This document shows, piece after piece, positions 21,100 to 32,309 of a stretch of 64,000 nucleotides of DNA. The notes beneath the pieces are model-generated. The model worked only from the letters and a program-made list of their open reading frames with translations. It was not told the origin of the DNA and made no database searches. A program made the position numbers and the translations under genes. This DNA is from Alentia gelatinosa (taxonomy: Eukaryota > Annelida > Polychaeta > Phyllodocida > Polynoidae): the NCBI GenBank assembly GCA_950022655.1, contig OX465584.1, forward strand, positions 54,728,789 through 54,792,788, in the 5' to 3' direction. Position 1 is the first letter of the stretch. Every line of letters begins with the position of its first letter.

Positions 21100-21960
21100 A
21101 TCTGATGTATTACCTTATGCTAATTTGTATCTTTGAGGCTGTAAAGGTAAATGCTATCGGTTAACCACCGATACCTTTAAGTGCGACTTCTACCGCAAAT
21201 ACAATTTATCGGAAGAGGTCTGGGAGTTTCATAGAATTTCGGAGAATATCGCGCAATTTTGTTGCCGATAATTCCGATAAAAAAGGTCTGTTTTGAACGC
21301 TTCCACCGATCTTGTCCACTCATCTAAGCCAAAACTCAGCGAAATAAATCGTGCGGTATCTTCCGATGAGTTTTGGACCCACATTCAAAGCGAGACCAGA
21401 AGTGTGACATACATTCATGGGATAACAACAGGAATACCGATTGTGGGGGTTTCCCGTTTTCCCGAAACCGCGCTATTTGACGAAGCAAATTACGGATTAA
21501 ATATAAGTCAAAAGTGAAAATAAATACCAGATTATTGTTCTCCAGTATCGAATTATTCTACCCAGTGACACAAATCATTGGAATATATAGATTTTATATT
21601 CCCTTGGGAGGGTAGAACTCTAGCTACCAGAAGAACAACAGAGCACAAAACCCGTTAAATTCCGGGGGAAGTTTAAAATTTGAATTTTGCCGGGGAAAAA
21701 TCCTAGCCTATCGGAAGCCATGAATATCGCTCACGATTTATCCAGATACGCCAAGATAGGTTTCGTAGAGTTTCGTAAAGTTTCGTGAGTCTTTTCATTG
21801 GGAGGAAGAAGTGTTTTCAAAGATGCAAAACTTCCCGAAACATCCCGAAAATTCCCGAAATTTATCGACAACGTAAATTTTACACGCATCCACGAAATTC
21901 GCGTGAGCACCAGAAAATCGCGAAAATGTTAGGTGCCTCTTTGGAGAACGTCTTTTTTTT
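21100..21960. other. unassigned sequence with short TTCCGATA/TTCCCGAAA words
   Basis: Repeated words such as CCCGAAA and TTTCGTAGAGTTTCGTAAAG (about 21760-21790) suggest a decayed repeat. The plus-strand frame at 21293-21517 (74 codons) has unremarkable composition and no motif. Confidence 0.35.
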
Positions 21961-21965
21961 TTTTT

Positions 21966-22130
21966 ACCAAAACGAGTTGCTTTCTGTATTTATCTCACCC
22001 CTGTACACACTAAAGGAATGGATGACACACAGGATATAGACCATGGAGAATCGACTGCAATACTCCTAGGGGCATGCAGAACGAGTTTCCAATATCAAGC
22101 CTATTGAACAAAACACCAGGGGTGAGATAA
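21966..22130 (-). mobile_element. family B module with half hairpin
   Basis: The arm ACCAAAACGAGTTGCTTTCT is followed by TTATCTCACCCCTG (21990). The module ends CCAGGGGTGAGATAA. The layout is the same as 14980-15147. It is preceded by a T-tract of about 16. Confidence 0.82.
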
Positions 22131-22572
22131 TACGCAGGGTGAGCCTGGCCAGTTAGACCAAGGGAAAGTGCATGCATGTTTCTCATTAGAGAAAGTGGAA
22201 AATAACACTATCAATAAAATCCCAATCCAAAGGAGGTAGTCCTATAACCTTGGATTCCAGAGCGACTAATTCCTATAATCAGGCTCCACCTACACACATC
22301 TAGAATGTCGTACGTCAACCGCATCCCACGCAGGTTAGAACGCCGCCGATGTATCATGTTTTTACAATGTTGTAAACTATGCGTAATTGGCAGCATTTGG
22401 GTTAATTGAGCCGACACTCAACCTGGCGATTCCATACACCTGTGAATTTCAAACCTGCTTCGCCTACGACCAATCTATCTTTGTGTCTTCACCGGAAGTA
22501 AAGTGATCGGAGATGAATGCGATGCTACGTCATGACGCTATAAAGCAGCCAAGCAACCCACGATACAAGATG

Positions 22573-22622
<50 letters not shown>
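22573..22622. repeat. (AAC)16 microsatellite
   Basis: An uninterrupted AAC array. The poly-Asn frame through it is not a gene. Confidence 0.97.
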
Positions 22623-22780
22623 AATAACACCTACATTTTTTTTTTACCTAAAAAATATTCCCAACGAGACTGGATTCCTAATAAAGTCCTGTATCGTTAC
22701 TGGATTGTCTTCTTTGGACTGCTAGAGTGAGCTTGTTATATATTCTCAGCAGCCATGAACAGTGATAGAAGTATATGAAA

Positions 22781-23055
22781 TTATCCTACCCCGCATATAA
22801 ATCTCCATAGACTTAACATGGTGTGACTGTATGCCACGGTTATGCCATAAAATATTTATATGCCACTGGTAACATATGAAGTTAAAAGCATGTGACAGGG
22901 TAGGATAAAATCTAAACATCACTCAATTTCATATCATTGTTTACATGGCATTCATTGTCATCTGCTACAGATATCACTCAGCTCCACTTCGTGATATCAT
23001 TCCGCGAAAGACAACGCATGCCATATAAACAATCATATGAAATTTCGTGATGTTT
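22781..23055 (+). mobile_element. family C element, variant 1
   Basis: The module is TTATCCTACCCC (22781) to GGTAGGATAAAA (22910). The hairpin at 22915-23055 pairs AAACATCACTCAATTTCATA with TATGAAATTTCGTGATGTTT. Its inner stem pairs GATATCAC with GTGATATC around TCAGCTCCACTTC. A second C element follows directly. Confidence 0.85.
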
Positions 23056-23062
23056 CATGATA

Positions 23063-23328
23063 TTATCCTACCCCCAATATAAAATCCCATAGGCGTAACA
23101 TTGAGTTTCTGTATGCCACGCTCACTGGCATACAGAGTTTTATATGCCACTAGTGGCATACAGAATTGTTATCAGGTAATATTCCAAAATCGAGGAGACG
23201 AAGTAGGATAAATTCAAAACATGATTCGTTTTAATCCTGGCCACTGCATGCCACTCCTGAAGTTTTGGCTCTGGCTCCAGTTGTGGCATACGGTGGCCAA
23301 GATTAAAACTCATCCAGTTTTACGATAG
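23063..23328 (+). mobile_element. family C element, loop-deleted hairpin
   Basis: TTATCCTACCCCCAATATAA, CATAGGCGTAACATTG, paired GGCATACAGAG/GGCATACAGAA and closing GTAGGATAA define the module. The hairpin runs from GTTTTAATCCTGGCCACTGC to GCATACGGTGGCCAAGATTA but lacks the TTCACTCGGC inner stem found in other C copies. Confidence 0.85.
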
Positions 23329-23399
23329 AAACTATGAACTATAACTGTTCGCATGGAGTCAGATGACCTATGTATGTGTGTACGAATAGCACCTAAGAG

Positions 23400-23886
23400 A
23401 TAAAATAAGATTGCATTTTTTTTTTGAATATAGGGTTTATGTTCACTTTCCACCTGTCAATGTCTGATTACACCTCTTTGTTGGACTGATTCATGGAAGA
23501 ACGTCCTCCTTTGGATGAATGTACTAAATCCATTTTCAAATGATTAAAAAAAAAGATGAATCTGATAAAAATAACACCTGTTTGTTCTTCAGGAAGAAAA
23601 AAACCCCTAATTATTTAAGATTGCAAAAAGACAACAGAAGAAATCCCAAAAGAGAATAAATGATTTCTTTTCTGGAAAATCTGATGTTATTTTTTAGAAA
23701 TCACACTTTCGAATGGGTTTGAATTTTCGGAGAATCAAACATTCTTGTAAATAATCACGACTGTCCTTGACTTTGTAATGTAACCCAACATGTGTGTGAA
23801 GAAGTTGAAATGTCACAAAATTACAATTATATAATCATCATGGTGTTCTCAATTAGGAAATATAGTCCATGGTAGTGTATGTGATT
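23400..23886. other. unassigned sequence
   Basis: A T-run at 23417 and A-rich stretches are present. No gene or repeat family was recognised. Confidence 0.35.
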
Positions 23887-24188
23887 TTATTAGCCACCTA
23901 ATACGGAGTATCTATATCAAACCTATATAGACTGCAGGATCGTAACTTAGTAGGATACGGAAAGCCGTTTTCTACTCAGTAGAATACGGAAAAAGAGTCC
24001 CTGGCGTGCAAAGTAGTGCGTGAGAATATCGGCGGCGAGTATCTTTTTATCACACACGAAATATGATTTACTTGTCATACACTGAGCAGAGGTCGATAAC
24101 CACAAGACAGATGCAGTTGTATCACTACGCGTCAACGCCTTGTGGTTTACGGCCGCCTGTCCACAAAACCATCGATTATTGTCTGTAT
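23887..24188 (+). mobile_element. family H element, diverged
   Basis: TTATTAGCCACCTAATACGG matches the H opening TTATTACCCACCAAATACGG. The right part carries ACTACGCGTCAACGCCTTGT, GTTTACGGCCGCCTGTCCAC and AAAACCATCGATTATTGT, which correspond to the right arm of H hairpins. Confidence 0.65.
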
Positions 24189-24530
24189 ACTATAGAGGAA
24201 ACCTACACGCCCTCCAAAGGTTACTAAACTCCCTATTATCGCCCAGGGTGAATACAAGTTCCACTCGCGTCTGGCTGGGCACACCAAGACAACATGAACC
24301 ATAGTTTGCCCATTTATATTTGGAGAACCTGAATATTATTTCGGATCTGTATGTAGAAATAGCTGAGATTTCCATTTCTGATATCGGATTTCCGATTTGA
24401 ATATTTATAAAAAAAAACCATTAAACTGAAATAATTGTGGGTTACGGTTCAAGGGTCAATCAGCATACAACGTCGGCAACCAGCGAACACCGGTACTTGT
24501 AAACAGACTGGATTACGGGATGCCTATGAA

Positions 24531-24634
24531 AACTCGTATCCCATCAAATTTGAAGCGTGTAGTAATCACAAGGCGAAGTCGCGTGAATTACATTGTGATT
24601 CAAATTAGATGGGAACAAACTCTGACCATAAATT
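24531..24634 (-). repeat. family B hairpin without module
   Basis: CTCGTATCCCATCAAATTTG pairs with CAAATTAGATGGGAACAAAC. The inner GTAATCAC/GTGAATTAC stem surrounds AAGGCGAAGTCGC. The flanking CTCTGACC matches the arm end in 35776-35880. Confidence 0.8.
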
Positions 24635-24801
24635 TGAATAGGTTTGCCTGAGTAGTATGGTTGCCTGAGGCGTACATCTAAATATAATTCATCAAATACA
24701 GAGATATGTAATCAGTTCAGAGAAAAGCTTTGAAAGTCTTTGATGGTTCTGCTGGTCCGTGATCGGTTACTTGATCGGACACTCAGTACAGGTGATTCTT
24801 T

Positions 24802-25310
24802 TTATTACCCACCAAATACGGAGTCTCCATAGAAAATGTATCTATAGAGCACCTGGAATCGGCTAACGGGAGATTCTGACATGTCAGAATCTCCTGCAGG
24901 AGATTCCGGGAAAAAAAGTTCCATCCATAATGAGGTCAAATTATCATGTATGTCAAAATAAGCTTCTTGAGTGTTCATTCAATACTGATTATTCATAATC
25001 AGTCAAAATAATATCATTTAGAGATTATGCTAAAATCATGGTGAAATGGCGAACTATATTATTGGTGTAAGTCTACGCCAAATTACTGCCACGCTTGACA
25101 GTGCTGTGGTGTCTGAACTAAATGTCTTACAGAAACATCTTTATTGCAATAGATTTCTTATTAATTTTGTAGGTAGGTAATAAATACAATAACGACTGGT
25201 TTTGTATACGAGTAACCGTAATATCCTCGCTAATCGATCGGATATTACTACGCGTCAATTACTCAGAGATTACGGCCACTCGTACACAAAACCAGTCATT
25301 ATTGTGTATG
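24802..25310 (+). mobile_element. family H element, about 510 bp
   Basis: The module runs from TTATTACCCACCAAATACGG to AGGTAGGTAATAAATACA (about 25183). The hairpin at 25186-25308 has outer arms ACGACTGGTTTTGTATACGA/TCGTACACAAAACCAGTC and inner stem GTAATATCC/GGATATTAC. The module contains two overlapping perfect palindromes at 24870-24906. It is a close relative of 34850-35400. Confidence 0.88.
24870..24906. repeat. two overlapping perfect palindromes
   Basis: A 24-bp palindrome centred on GACATGTC (24870-24893) overlaps a 20-bp palindrome GAATCTCCTGCAGGAGATTC (24887-24906). They share GAATCTC. The H copy at 34850 keeps the pair in slightly mutated form (near 34914-34952). Confidence 0.9.
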
Positions 25311-25547
25311 TAATTTTCACCTTCCCTGCACATAAAACACCTCCATATTAAGCTGGGCATTTTATGCCAAATTAAGAAATAGAACACAAAAGAACAAGAA
25401 GATTTATGAGATGATATGAGATGGGGTATGATGAACCTATGCTTTTAAAATGATATCAAAAGTACGATAGTGTTAGCTCAAAAGAAAAATACAACTAAGA
25501 CTCAGCAATGAGCCAGGGTTCTAGATTCTGTAGGTTGTCAAAACCTG

Positions 25548-25865
25548 TATCTAACGACGCAGGGCAGGAGTTGCTTTCATGAGCTTTTTAAAGGCTGCTT
25601 TACCTCCCGTGTTTTTTAAAACTTCATCTTGTATATTCCAAAGTGTTTCCCCCCTGTATTTCGGCGATTTCTTATAGAATTCGCTCATCGGTCTCCGCAA
25701 TTTGAACAGTAGTTTGTTTACAGAACACACTCGAGGTAGAATTCGGTTAGACAACCACCGGTCCACCTGGCATACGATGAGCACGATGTGGGATTCATCT
25801 TTGAGGAATTCTGCGCGACCACAAACGGTCCTCCATCTATATAGCTGTTTTTCAGACCCGTGGCA
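25548..25865 (-). pseudogene. LINE ORF2 C-terminal fragment
   Basis: On the minus strand one frame reads QLYRWRTVCGRAEFL, then VNKLLFKLRRPMSEFYKKSP, KYRGETLWN and FKKLMK before a stop. The FYKKSP.YRG..LWN block followed by FK..L is the conserved carboxy-terminal region of many non-LTR retrotransposons just downstream of the RT domain. The preceding RT motifs are not recognisable upstream, so this is a remnant. It appears to be a different LINE from 19005-19849. Confidence 0.65.
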
Positions 25866-25869
25866 TTCT

Positions 25870-26538
25870 TATACAGTCATACTTGATGCTTCACATGGCA
25901 CCTGCCATTATAGGAATGTCCCAGTCCCATTATATATTACCATCGCCCACCAAGGTGGGGTTTCCCAATGTAAGCCGGAACAATCCAGTTCAATATGACC
26001 ACATACTATGGGTTATTTCGTTTCTTTTTACTATCATTCATATGAAGGAGGTCCACTCGTGGTATTTCCAAACCAGCCTCTAGTAAGAAAAAGATATTCC
26101 GTCCACTTTTTTTCCCGTCAGTATATTTGATTAAGGTCAGTCAAGGGATGGTTTCAAAGCTTTGGGATTCCTGAGGTTAGAAAGGTAGGTTACATTGTGG
26201 TGAGAAGGGACATCCCCGAGATCCACTCTCCAAGCTGACTCTTGCTTTTTTCCTCTTGCCTCCCACACACTAGGCCTGGGGTCTTACCAGTACCCAATTA
26301 CCTTTTGTCCCAAGCTCTGCTCGGAGAGTGCTCCTTTTGGTCATAATTTACCTACATATCCGCCAGGGTGATCTGGGTCAAAGTACATCCGGTTTTCTGA
26401 AAGCCTTCTGGGCCGTTACCTTCTCGGGATTAACTTTCAGAATCCCTCACCATATTGAGTACATTAGACGATTTATGACCAAAGAAATTACTTTGTACTT
26501 TTGTGTGGCCAGGTTTGCAGGACCGGGGTTTAGTTCAA
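25870..26538. other. unassigned sequence
   Basis: A long plus-strand frame (26328-26756) runs through this stretch and into a B module. No conserved motif was seen, and the repeat overlap argues against a gene. Confidence 0.3.
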
Positions 26539-26716
26539 TTATATCACCCCTGGTGACTTTCTCCCATAGACTGAACATTGGGAACTCGTATTCAATGCAC
26601 ATGGAGTATTTAGAAATATACTCAATGGGTGACCTTTTCACAAATGTTAGCCAATCAGTCAATGCAACGAGTATAGCTTTCTCTATACTCATTGGTCAAT
26701 GTGAGGGGTGGGATAA
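26539..26716 (+). mobile_element. family B module, symmetric type
   Basis: It opens TTATATCACCCCTGG and closes GAGGGGTGGGATAA. It contains CTGAACATTGGGAACTCGTA. Partial hairpin arm sequence (CAGAACCC.ATTCTCATTTGA, GCTACGTAATTA) continues to about 26790. Confidence 0.78.
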
Positions 26717-26799
26717 ATTCAGAACCCTATTCTCATTTGAATCGCTACGTAATTAAAACTCTTTCATAGGTTTCCTCTATAGCAAACAACAGAAGGGTT

Positions 26800-27315
26800 T
26801 GCTAGGTAATCTGTTTCCCCGAAATACTCACTTTGATATCATTTAATATTGTTTGTCTTATGATTTATTATTTTCATGTCAAATATTTGCTTTACTGGCT
26901 TTTACTTTGGTTATAATTTGCCTTCGTCATAAGTATACTTTTTAAGATCCTTTTGTATGTAATGCGTTCTTGTAAGAATGTTCAGTAGTGCTGTAGGAAC
27001 ACATTTTTTGTATTGATAAACAATGTATTGTAATCCATCATTTCCGTTATGTTAAGGCCAAAAATATGTGTTCTAATGGTAGCACGTGGTATAAGTGAAT
27101 TGGTATCAGGTGAGCATTTTTATCATAAAACGAAGTAAATGTTTACACATCAAATAAAATGAAAGATGTTGGGCATTTATGCGTTGTATTAAGTAACACC
27201 CTTGTTTAAAATTGTCTCGGGCTCCTTTGTACCACATTGTGATATTTGGTCTTCATACATGAAATGAAGGTTAGATTTGGTAATGCTAGGTTTACACTTT
27301 CCGCAGCGGCCATGG
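26800..27315. other. unassigned AT-rich sequence
   Basis: No gene or repeat family was recognised. The last 20 bp already resemble minisatellite units. Confidence 0.35.
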
Positions 27316-27317
27316 TT

Positions 27318-28000
27318 CGGGACACTGTGGATGAAATGTGAGGGACGTGACACAACCCGTGGGGACTTGGGGAACAACATTGGCTAACTTAATGGACCCT
27401 GACCACCGTGGCCACTGTCGCAGAATTTAGAATTTTTAAAAAATCAGCCAAGGTGGCCAAGGTGCTAATGAGAATCGTTCCAGGCCATAGTGACTGGACG
27501 TAACTGAACACAGTTGGTCGTCCTGGGAACCGTGGACAAAACATGAGGGATGTGACCAAACACAGTCCTGGGAACCATGGACAAAACGTGACGGATGTGA
27601 GCTAACACAGTCGGCCATCCTGGGAACCGTGGACAAAACATGAGGGATGTGACCAAACACAGTCGGCCATCCTGGGAACCATGGACAAAACATGAGGGAT
27701 GTGACCTAACACAGTCGGCCGTCCTCGGAACCATGGACAAAACATGAGGGATGTGACCTAACACAGTCAGCCATCCTGGGAACCGTGGACAAGACATGAG
27801 GGATGTGACCTAACACAGTCGGCCGTCCTGGGAACCATGGACAAAACGTGAGGGATGTGAGCTAACACAGTCGGCCGTCCAGGGTATCGTGGACAAAACA
27901 TGAGGGACAAAACATGAGGGATGTGACCAAACACAGTTCTCCGTCCAGGGCACCGTGGACAAAATGGGATGGACGTGACACAACTCGAGGGGACTGGATG
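27318..28000. repeat. 52-bp minisatellite
   Basis: Eight to ten units carry ACAGTCGGCC, TCCTGGGAACC, TGGACAAAACATGAGGGATG and TGACC.AAC. The full unit is 52 bp, with deleted units near 27560 and 27900. Flanking partial units (GATGAAATGTGAGGGACGTG at 27328 and AAAATGGGATGGACGTGACA at 27961) bracket the array. Overlapping minus-strand frames repeat GHIPHVLS-type peptides but shift frame between units, so they are not protein-coding. Confidence 0.92.
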
Positions 28001-28054
28001 GAAAACATGAGCCTTAAACATCCGATGGGTTCATAGTGTGAATGCAAACTTATG

Positions 28055-28245
28055 ACTTTTGACGTACGAAGACAGTCAGCCTGTTTTCGTATTATTATGC
28101 ATATATACCTAAAAATGGCAAAATTTACCTAATCACGTGATCATATATCCCATACGCCACAGTGTGACGTACGAGTATAAATACGCCATGGGTAATAGGG
28201 GGAAGTATACGCAGTTGATATAGCCATTGGTATATAATAATAAGT
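28055..28245 (+). mobile_element. R hairpin arm plus G module
   Basis: TTTTGACGTACGAAGACAGT...GTTTTCG matches the right arm of 5703-5852. The module from TATTATGCATATATACCTAA to ATTGGTATATAATAATA carries CACGTGATCATA and CCACAGTGTGACGTACG. Confidence 0.75.
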
Positions 28246-28649
28246 TATAACTGATATAAGATATCTACCTTCTATGTTCAGTGCAGACCGTTATTTTCGT
28301 TTATTTGTCTGTGTGGTACTTTGTCTCCTTCTTACAAGTCTTAACATAGTTGTCTTTTTTCATTATTCTTAACTGTCCATGCTAGCCGTACAATGATTCT
28401 CCAGGTGACGATATTTAAACCGTCCTTTTTCCTGAGAAATAATTGTGGCTGGTTAACTCCTATTCCCTGTCTTTGACATGATATTTCTCATTAAATACTC
28501 TAGCGTCACTTCTTAGCGCGCAACATCTGCCAAATTGGAGATCCGATTGAGTAAGAGAGGGCTTGGGGGTGGCAAATTGCCAAGTAGCAGACCAAAGCTA
28601 TGCAGGGTAAGTAAACAACGTTCCGAACGGAATATTTCAAATCACTGTG

Positions 28650-28800
28650 GTTGTTCTTTGTTGGGGCACAGCTTGGGGGTTACATCTTGTGGGTGACGGG
28701 CGGAGGGGTGAGTAGGAGAGGGAGGGGGTGGGTGGGCTGTCTGGAGGTGGGAGGGGGGTGTAAGGGAGGGGGTTTTAACCAGAGGGGGGGGGAGTATGAA
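28650..28800 (+). repeat. G-rich tract with quadruplex potential
   Basis: At least ten runs of three or more G lie within 150 bp on the plus strand. The 67-codon Gly-rich frame is compositional. Confidence 0.75.
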
Positions 28801-29142
28801 TCATACTTCGTGAGTTGGCCACATGTGATTCAGACATCTAGACGCCGATACTGATTATGTCACATTATCCTCGAGACGCTGCAAAACCACGTGACCAATC
28901 TACACCTAGTGGCAACTTGGTAAACTAATGTCTGGTGGCATTGTCTTAACGAGAGAATGTCATAGATTAAATCCTTGGGAATCTGTGTTTTAAAACTGGA
29001 TACAACATGTATATGGAATCAGTATCTGTTTTTGTAAAGAATATATAAGATGAACTAAATCAGAACAAGGATTTTATCTTGACTGGCAGTTAATTATAAA
29101 TAGCGATCTTTGTACATGTTAATGTCCAGAGATACGTTCTTA

Positions 29143-29815
29143 TATTATATACCTATGCGCGAATGTCTCACATTTACTGACCTGGGAGGTGTTTTTAAAA
29201 TCAAGAACGATAAAATAATTGATCTTATCGTGGTCTTTGTTACAATCTCGTTACCCAAAGTGTTTCATCTTAATGGAGGATGGTCTTACAAGACGTTCAG
29301 GAAAATATATTTATTTTCAGCCTTTTTGTAAGGTCGCAAATTTACAATTTTAGATGCGTTGCTAAGTGGGTTCGATCTTTCATAATAAAAAGTTTTCCAC
29401 TAAGATAGTAGAGAAATGAATAATATAAGAAATCATAGAATTTTTATACAAGCACAACTCCACAGCAGTCCGTAGTCGGTTTTAGTGATGGCTTTATTAA
29501 GAACAGCAGTTTTCACAACGTTTCGGCTTTATAGCAGCCTTTTTCAAGAAATAAGAAATATAAGAAATTGCAAATGTTTTCCTGAATTCCGAGGACCCCA
29601 TAAATTTTAAAGAGCGGACTGACACTCCGATCGTGGTCACTATCGCCTGAGGTTAGTCCTGATCGTAATTGTTCAACCAATGTCGTTCTTAGTTTAAAAA
29701 ACACATCCCAGGAGTACGGATTCCGTTCGTCGCTGCGTGACAAATAATACTCGAACAAGGTGAATATCTCCGACCAAAACAACAAGGAACAGATTTCATT
29801 ATCCATGTCTCCATA
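29143..29815 (+). mobile_element. G module and hairpin hosting F
   Basis: TTATATTATATACCTATGCG and GAATGTCTCACATTTACTGA (29143-29180) continue after the F insertion as AGTACGGATTCCGTTCGTC (29713). This matches the uninterrupted order at 50440-50490. An ATCTGTTCCTTG-type arm (AACAAGGAACAGAT, about 29781) follows. Confidence 0.7.
29181..29712 (-). mobile_element. family F element nested in G, with internal insertion
   Basis: The termini are CCTGGGAGGTGTTTTTAAAA and its inverse ending ACACATCCCAGG. Compared with the 386-bp copies it carries about 146 bp of extra sequence near 29400-29560. Reverse-strand matches include CGATCTTTCATAA and GACTGACACTCCGATCGTGG. Confidence 0.82.
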
Positions 29816-29818
29816 TAA

Positions 29819-30065
29819 GGGCCGTTTCCATTAGCCGGCGAAAACGGCGGAGATTTTTTGAGTTACCAAGAAAGTCTGTCGGTGGTGCCACCGACTGTAC
29901 GTCGGTATCGAATAATCGGTATTGGGTAATCTAAGCAGAAAAGTCTTGGTCATTTCACGAGCTGGGACGTTTCCATTGACCGATTTTGGGTCAGCAGTGC
30001 CAAATGTTCGGCGATGGTTCTTGACTGGAGATCGGTGACGGGAGATCGGCCAATGGAAACGGGCC
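29819..30065 (+). mobile_element. family E element, 247 bp
   Basis: GGGCCGTTTCCATTAGCC at the left is inverted as GGCCAATGGAAACGGGCC at the right. TAA and TAT flank it. The interior GATTTTTTGAGTTACC.AGAA, GTCATTTCACGAGC and GGGTCAGCAGTGCC aligns with 60876-61169. Confidence 0.88.
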
Positions 30066-30549
30066 TATAGTCTAAGACGAAGCGCATTGTCTAGGCAGAA
30101 AGGTATAAGGGCGTGCAATGGACTTGCCTCTATTAAACATCTTCTTTGGGTTGGTATTTTAGATATTCTGAAATATAACAGGATTTTAACGTTGATGAGG
30201 AGGCGTATACATAAAAGTCGAACATTATCATTAGCTCTGAGTCTGAACAAAGCCTAAAGAATCTAAATTTACAATATATATAAATATATATACCAATACC
30301 AATAGGAGGGACTGTAACACAATGGCATGCTAAACTTCATTATCAGCCTGGTACAAAAAGTGTCAATAGTAAGCCTATAAGAACTCCATATGGACATATA
30401 TCCGGCGGATACGGATAAGCTCTCTGCTCTGGGCTGGAAAAGGTGGCGCATAAAGGAAAATAGTGCGTATGAGAAAATAGTGCAGAACTAAAGTGAACTT
30501 AAATCGAAACGCCACCATTTGGAGAAACGTGGATGATAAATACAAGATA

Positions 30550-30638
30550 GATTGGTTTCAGATCAAAGCGGTTGTATGCTCCTCGGAGTTGACCCTGCTA
30601 TATATAGTATGCGGCCACTTGTATCTGAAACCAGTCAA
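30550..30638. repeat. H-type hairpin
   Basis: GATTGGTTTCAGAT...GCGGTTGTATGCTCC pairs with GCGGCCACTTGTATCTGAAA and CCAGTC. GTGGATGATAAATACA just upstream matches the closing end of H modules. Confidence 0.65.
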
Positions 30639-31128
30639 TAGGTAGCCAAAGTGAACCCGCTGAAACCGCAGATACCCGACCACCAAACGCCATTTCCGGA
30701 GATGGGAGACTCAGGACTATAAAGGTTTGAATTTATATGTATCATTCTCCAATCTATAAAATCCCTATTTTTCATGTACCAAATGTCATCGTAGCTTCGA
30801 GAGATATTCAGAGAGGATAGCAGTGAATGACACTTCAATGGTTACAAACGAGACAAAAAAAAGTCCTAGCCTTGAACCCCCATAGATTTAGGACTATGTA
30901 CTACAGTATAACAATTTCAATCGGAAGCTCTGTAAGCCTACTCGGTATGCACTAAGCGGAAGCATAACTTTGATAAATGGAGTAGCCGGAAGATAGGATC
31001 ACACGTTCTTTGGCAATTAACTCCAGTTTAAATAAAGACGTTAAAAAACCCCGTTCTCACTGACCCCCGGAAATGCTGTTCTGAGCACGGGTATCTGCCG
31101 TTTTAGCGGGTTCACTTTGGTTCCCTAT
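30638..31128. mobile_element. family N element, 491 bp, long TIRs
   Basis: ATAGGTAGCCAAAGTGAACC at the left is inverted as GGTTCACTTTGGTTCCCTAT at the right. Complementarity continues through CGCTGAAACCGCAGATACCC to give arms of roughly 60-80 bp. A second copy is at 37310-37665. Confidence 0.85.
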
Positions 31129-31129
31129 A

Positions 31130-31538
31130 TTCTGTACATATTTAGGAATTCGACGAAACAGAAATCCAGGGCTTACTCTATCTACTCAACAGACAAAGGC
31201 GAAGTAACTGCATTTCTTTGTCACTTCACTATTCCCCGTTATCGGCTGTCAATGTAGTCTGACCAATGTGATTGCCGAGATGAGACTATCCAAATATCCC
31301 GCATTTTCCCGCATTTTCCTATTATTTTTCATATTTATTCCCTAACTATGCATCATCCCCCACCAATATCTTGGAATTTTTGCGCGATGAGTATTTAGAA
31401 ATTTCAACCTTGAAAAAGTCTGAATAACAATAGAAACGTCGGTTCTGTACAATAAACGCCTCGATATATTAACGGTAACCGTGGTAGTTGAGCAGTATTC
31501 AACTTAAAAGTATACCGGACAATTTGACTTGAAAATTG
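31130..31538. other. unassigned sequence
   Basis: No recognised feature. Confidence 0.35.
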
Positions 31539-31539
31539 A

Positions 31540-32030
31540 TACCATGTCATTTTCCTGAAATTTGAATATGCTTAAATATCTTAGTGTTGTAGTACACATA
31601 TCTAACTTAAAGATTCGGGGTTTCCGTGCTAGTTTTTGATTTAGAGAGCAATATCATATTTTATAATACAATATATAAAGATTTTAAGAAGTTGCTTGTC
31701 ACATAATAAAACCCATGTCATTTTTCTCAAACTTTCGAGGAATATTGTAAATGTATGGTGCTACACATTTTAGCTTTAAAATTCATAGGTCACCATCCTT
31801 GTTTTTAAAAAATATGAAGAAAAGCATATTTTTCAGCACATTTCCTATACAAATCAAGCAAATTTAAACTCGCCTATTATACCTATCAACATTGGATAAA
31901 ACAGATAAAACATTAAATGTACTCATTTAGAATTAGAATGAATCCCAAGAAACCAGTTTGGACTGATAAATGACATTATTTAAAAATCACCAAGGGGTGC
32001 CTGCGTGGATTGTAGGATACGTCTTTAATA
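31540..32030 (+). repeat. family T dispersed repeat, copy 2
   Basis: This copy appears dimeric. CATGTCATTTTCCTGAAATT...CACATATCTAACTTAAAGAT is followed about 170 bp later by CATGTCATTTTTCTCAAACT...CTACACATTTTAGC. The second half matches 15770-16140, and the whole matches the reverse of 53470-54125. Confidence 0.75.
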
Positions 32031-32309
32031 CTAACATTATTTAAAAATATATGTCCGTTTTGATTTTGGGATCGTATCTATAGAGTACCAGACATCACGG
32101 GTAAACGGTTCCCGCCAAAAGCCAAGCCATGGATCCAGGAATGAACAGTTACTTCTGAATACTAGCAGACGACAGCAATCCCGATAAGACTGTAATTCTG
32201 CACAATGAAAGGGCGGACTGGAACGTTTGATGAAAGGCAATAACTGACCAATCAACTGCAGAAATCTCGGGAAGTTTCGGGACTTATATAAAAGGTATGT
32301 TGCATGAAG

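Noticed and set aside
22513..22725. Poly-Asn protein
   Set aside because: It reads through an AAC microsatellite with no conserved sequence on either side.
26328..26756. 142-codon plus-strand frame
   Set aside because: Its right half is a family B module, the composition is unremarkable, and no motif was found.
27436..28047. Several minus-strand frames with repeated GHIPHVLS peptides
   Set aside because: The minisatellite unit is 52 bp, so the frame shifts at each unit; the peptide repeats in all three frames.
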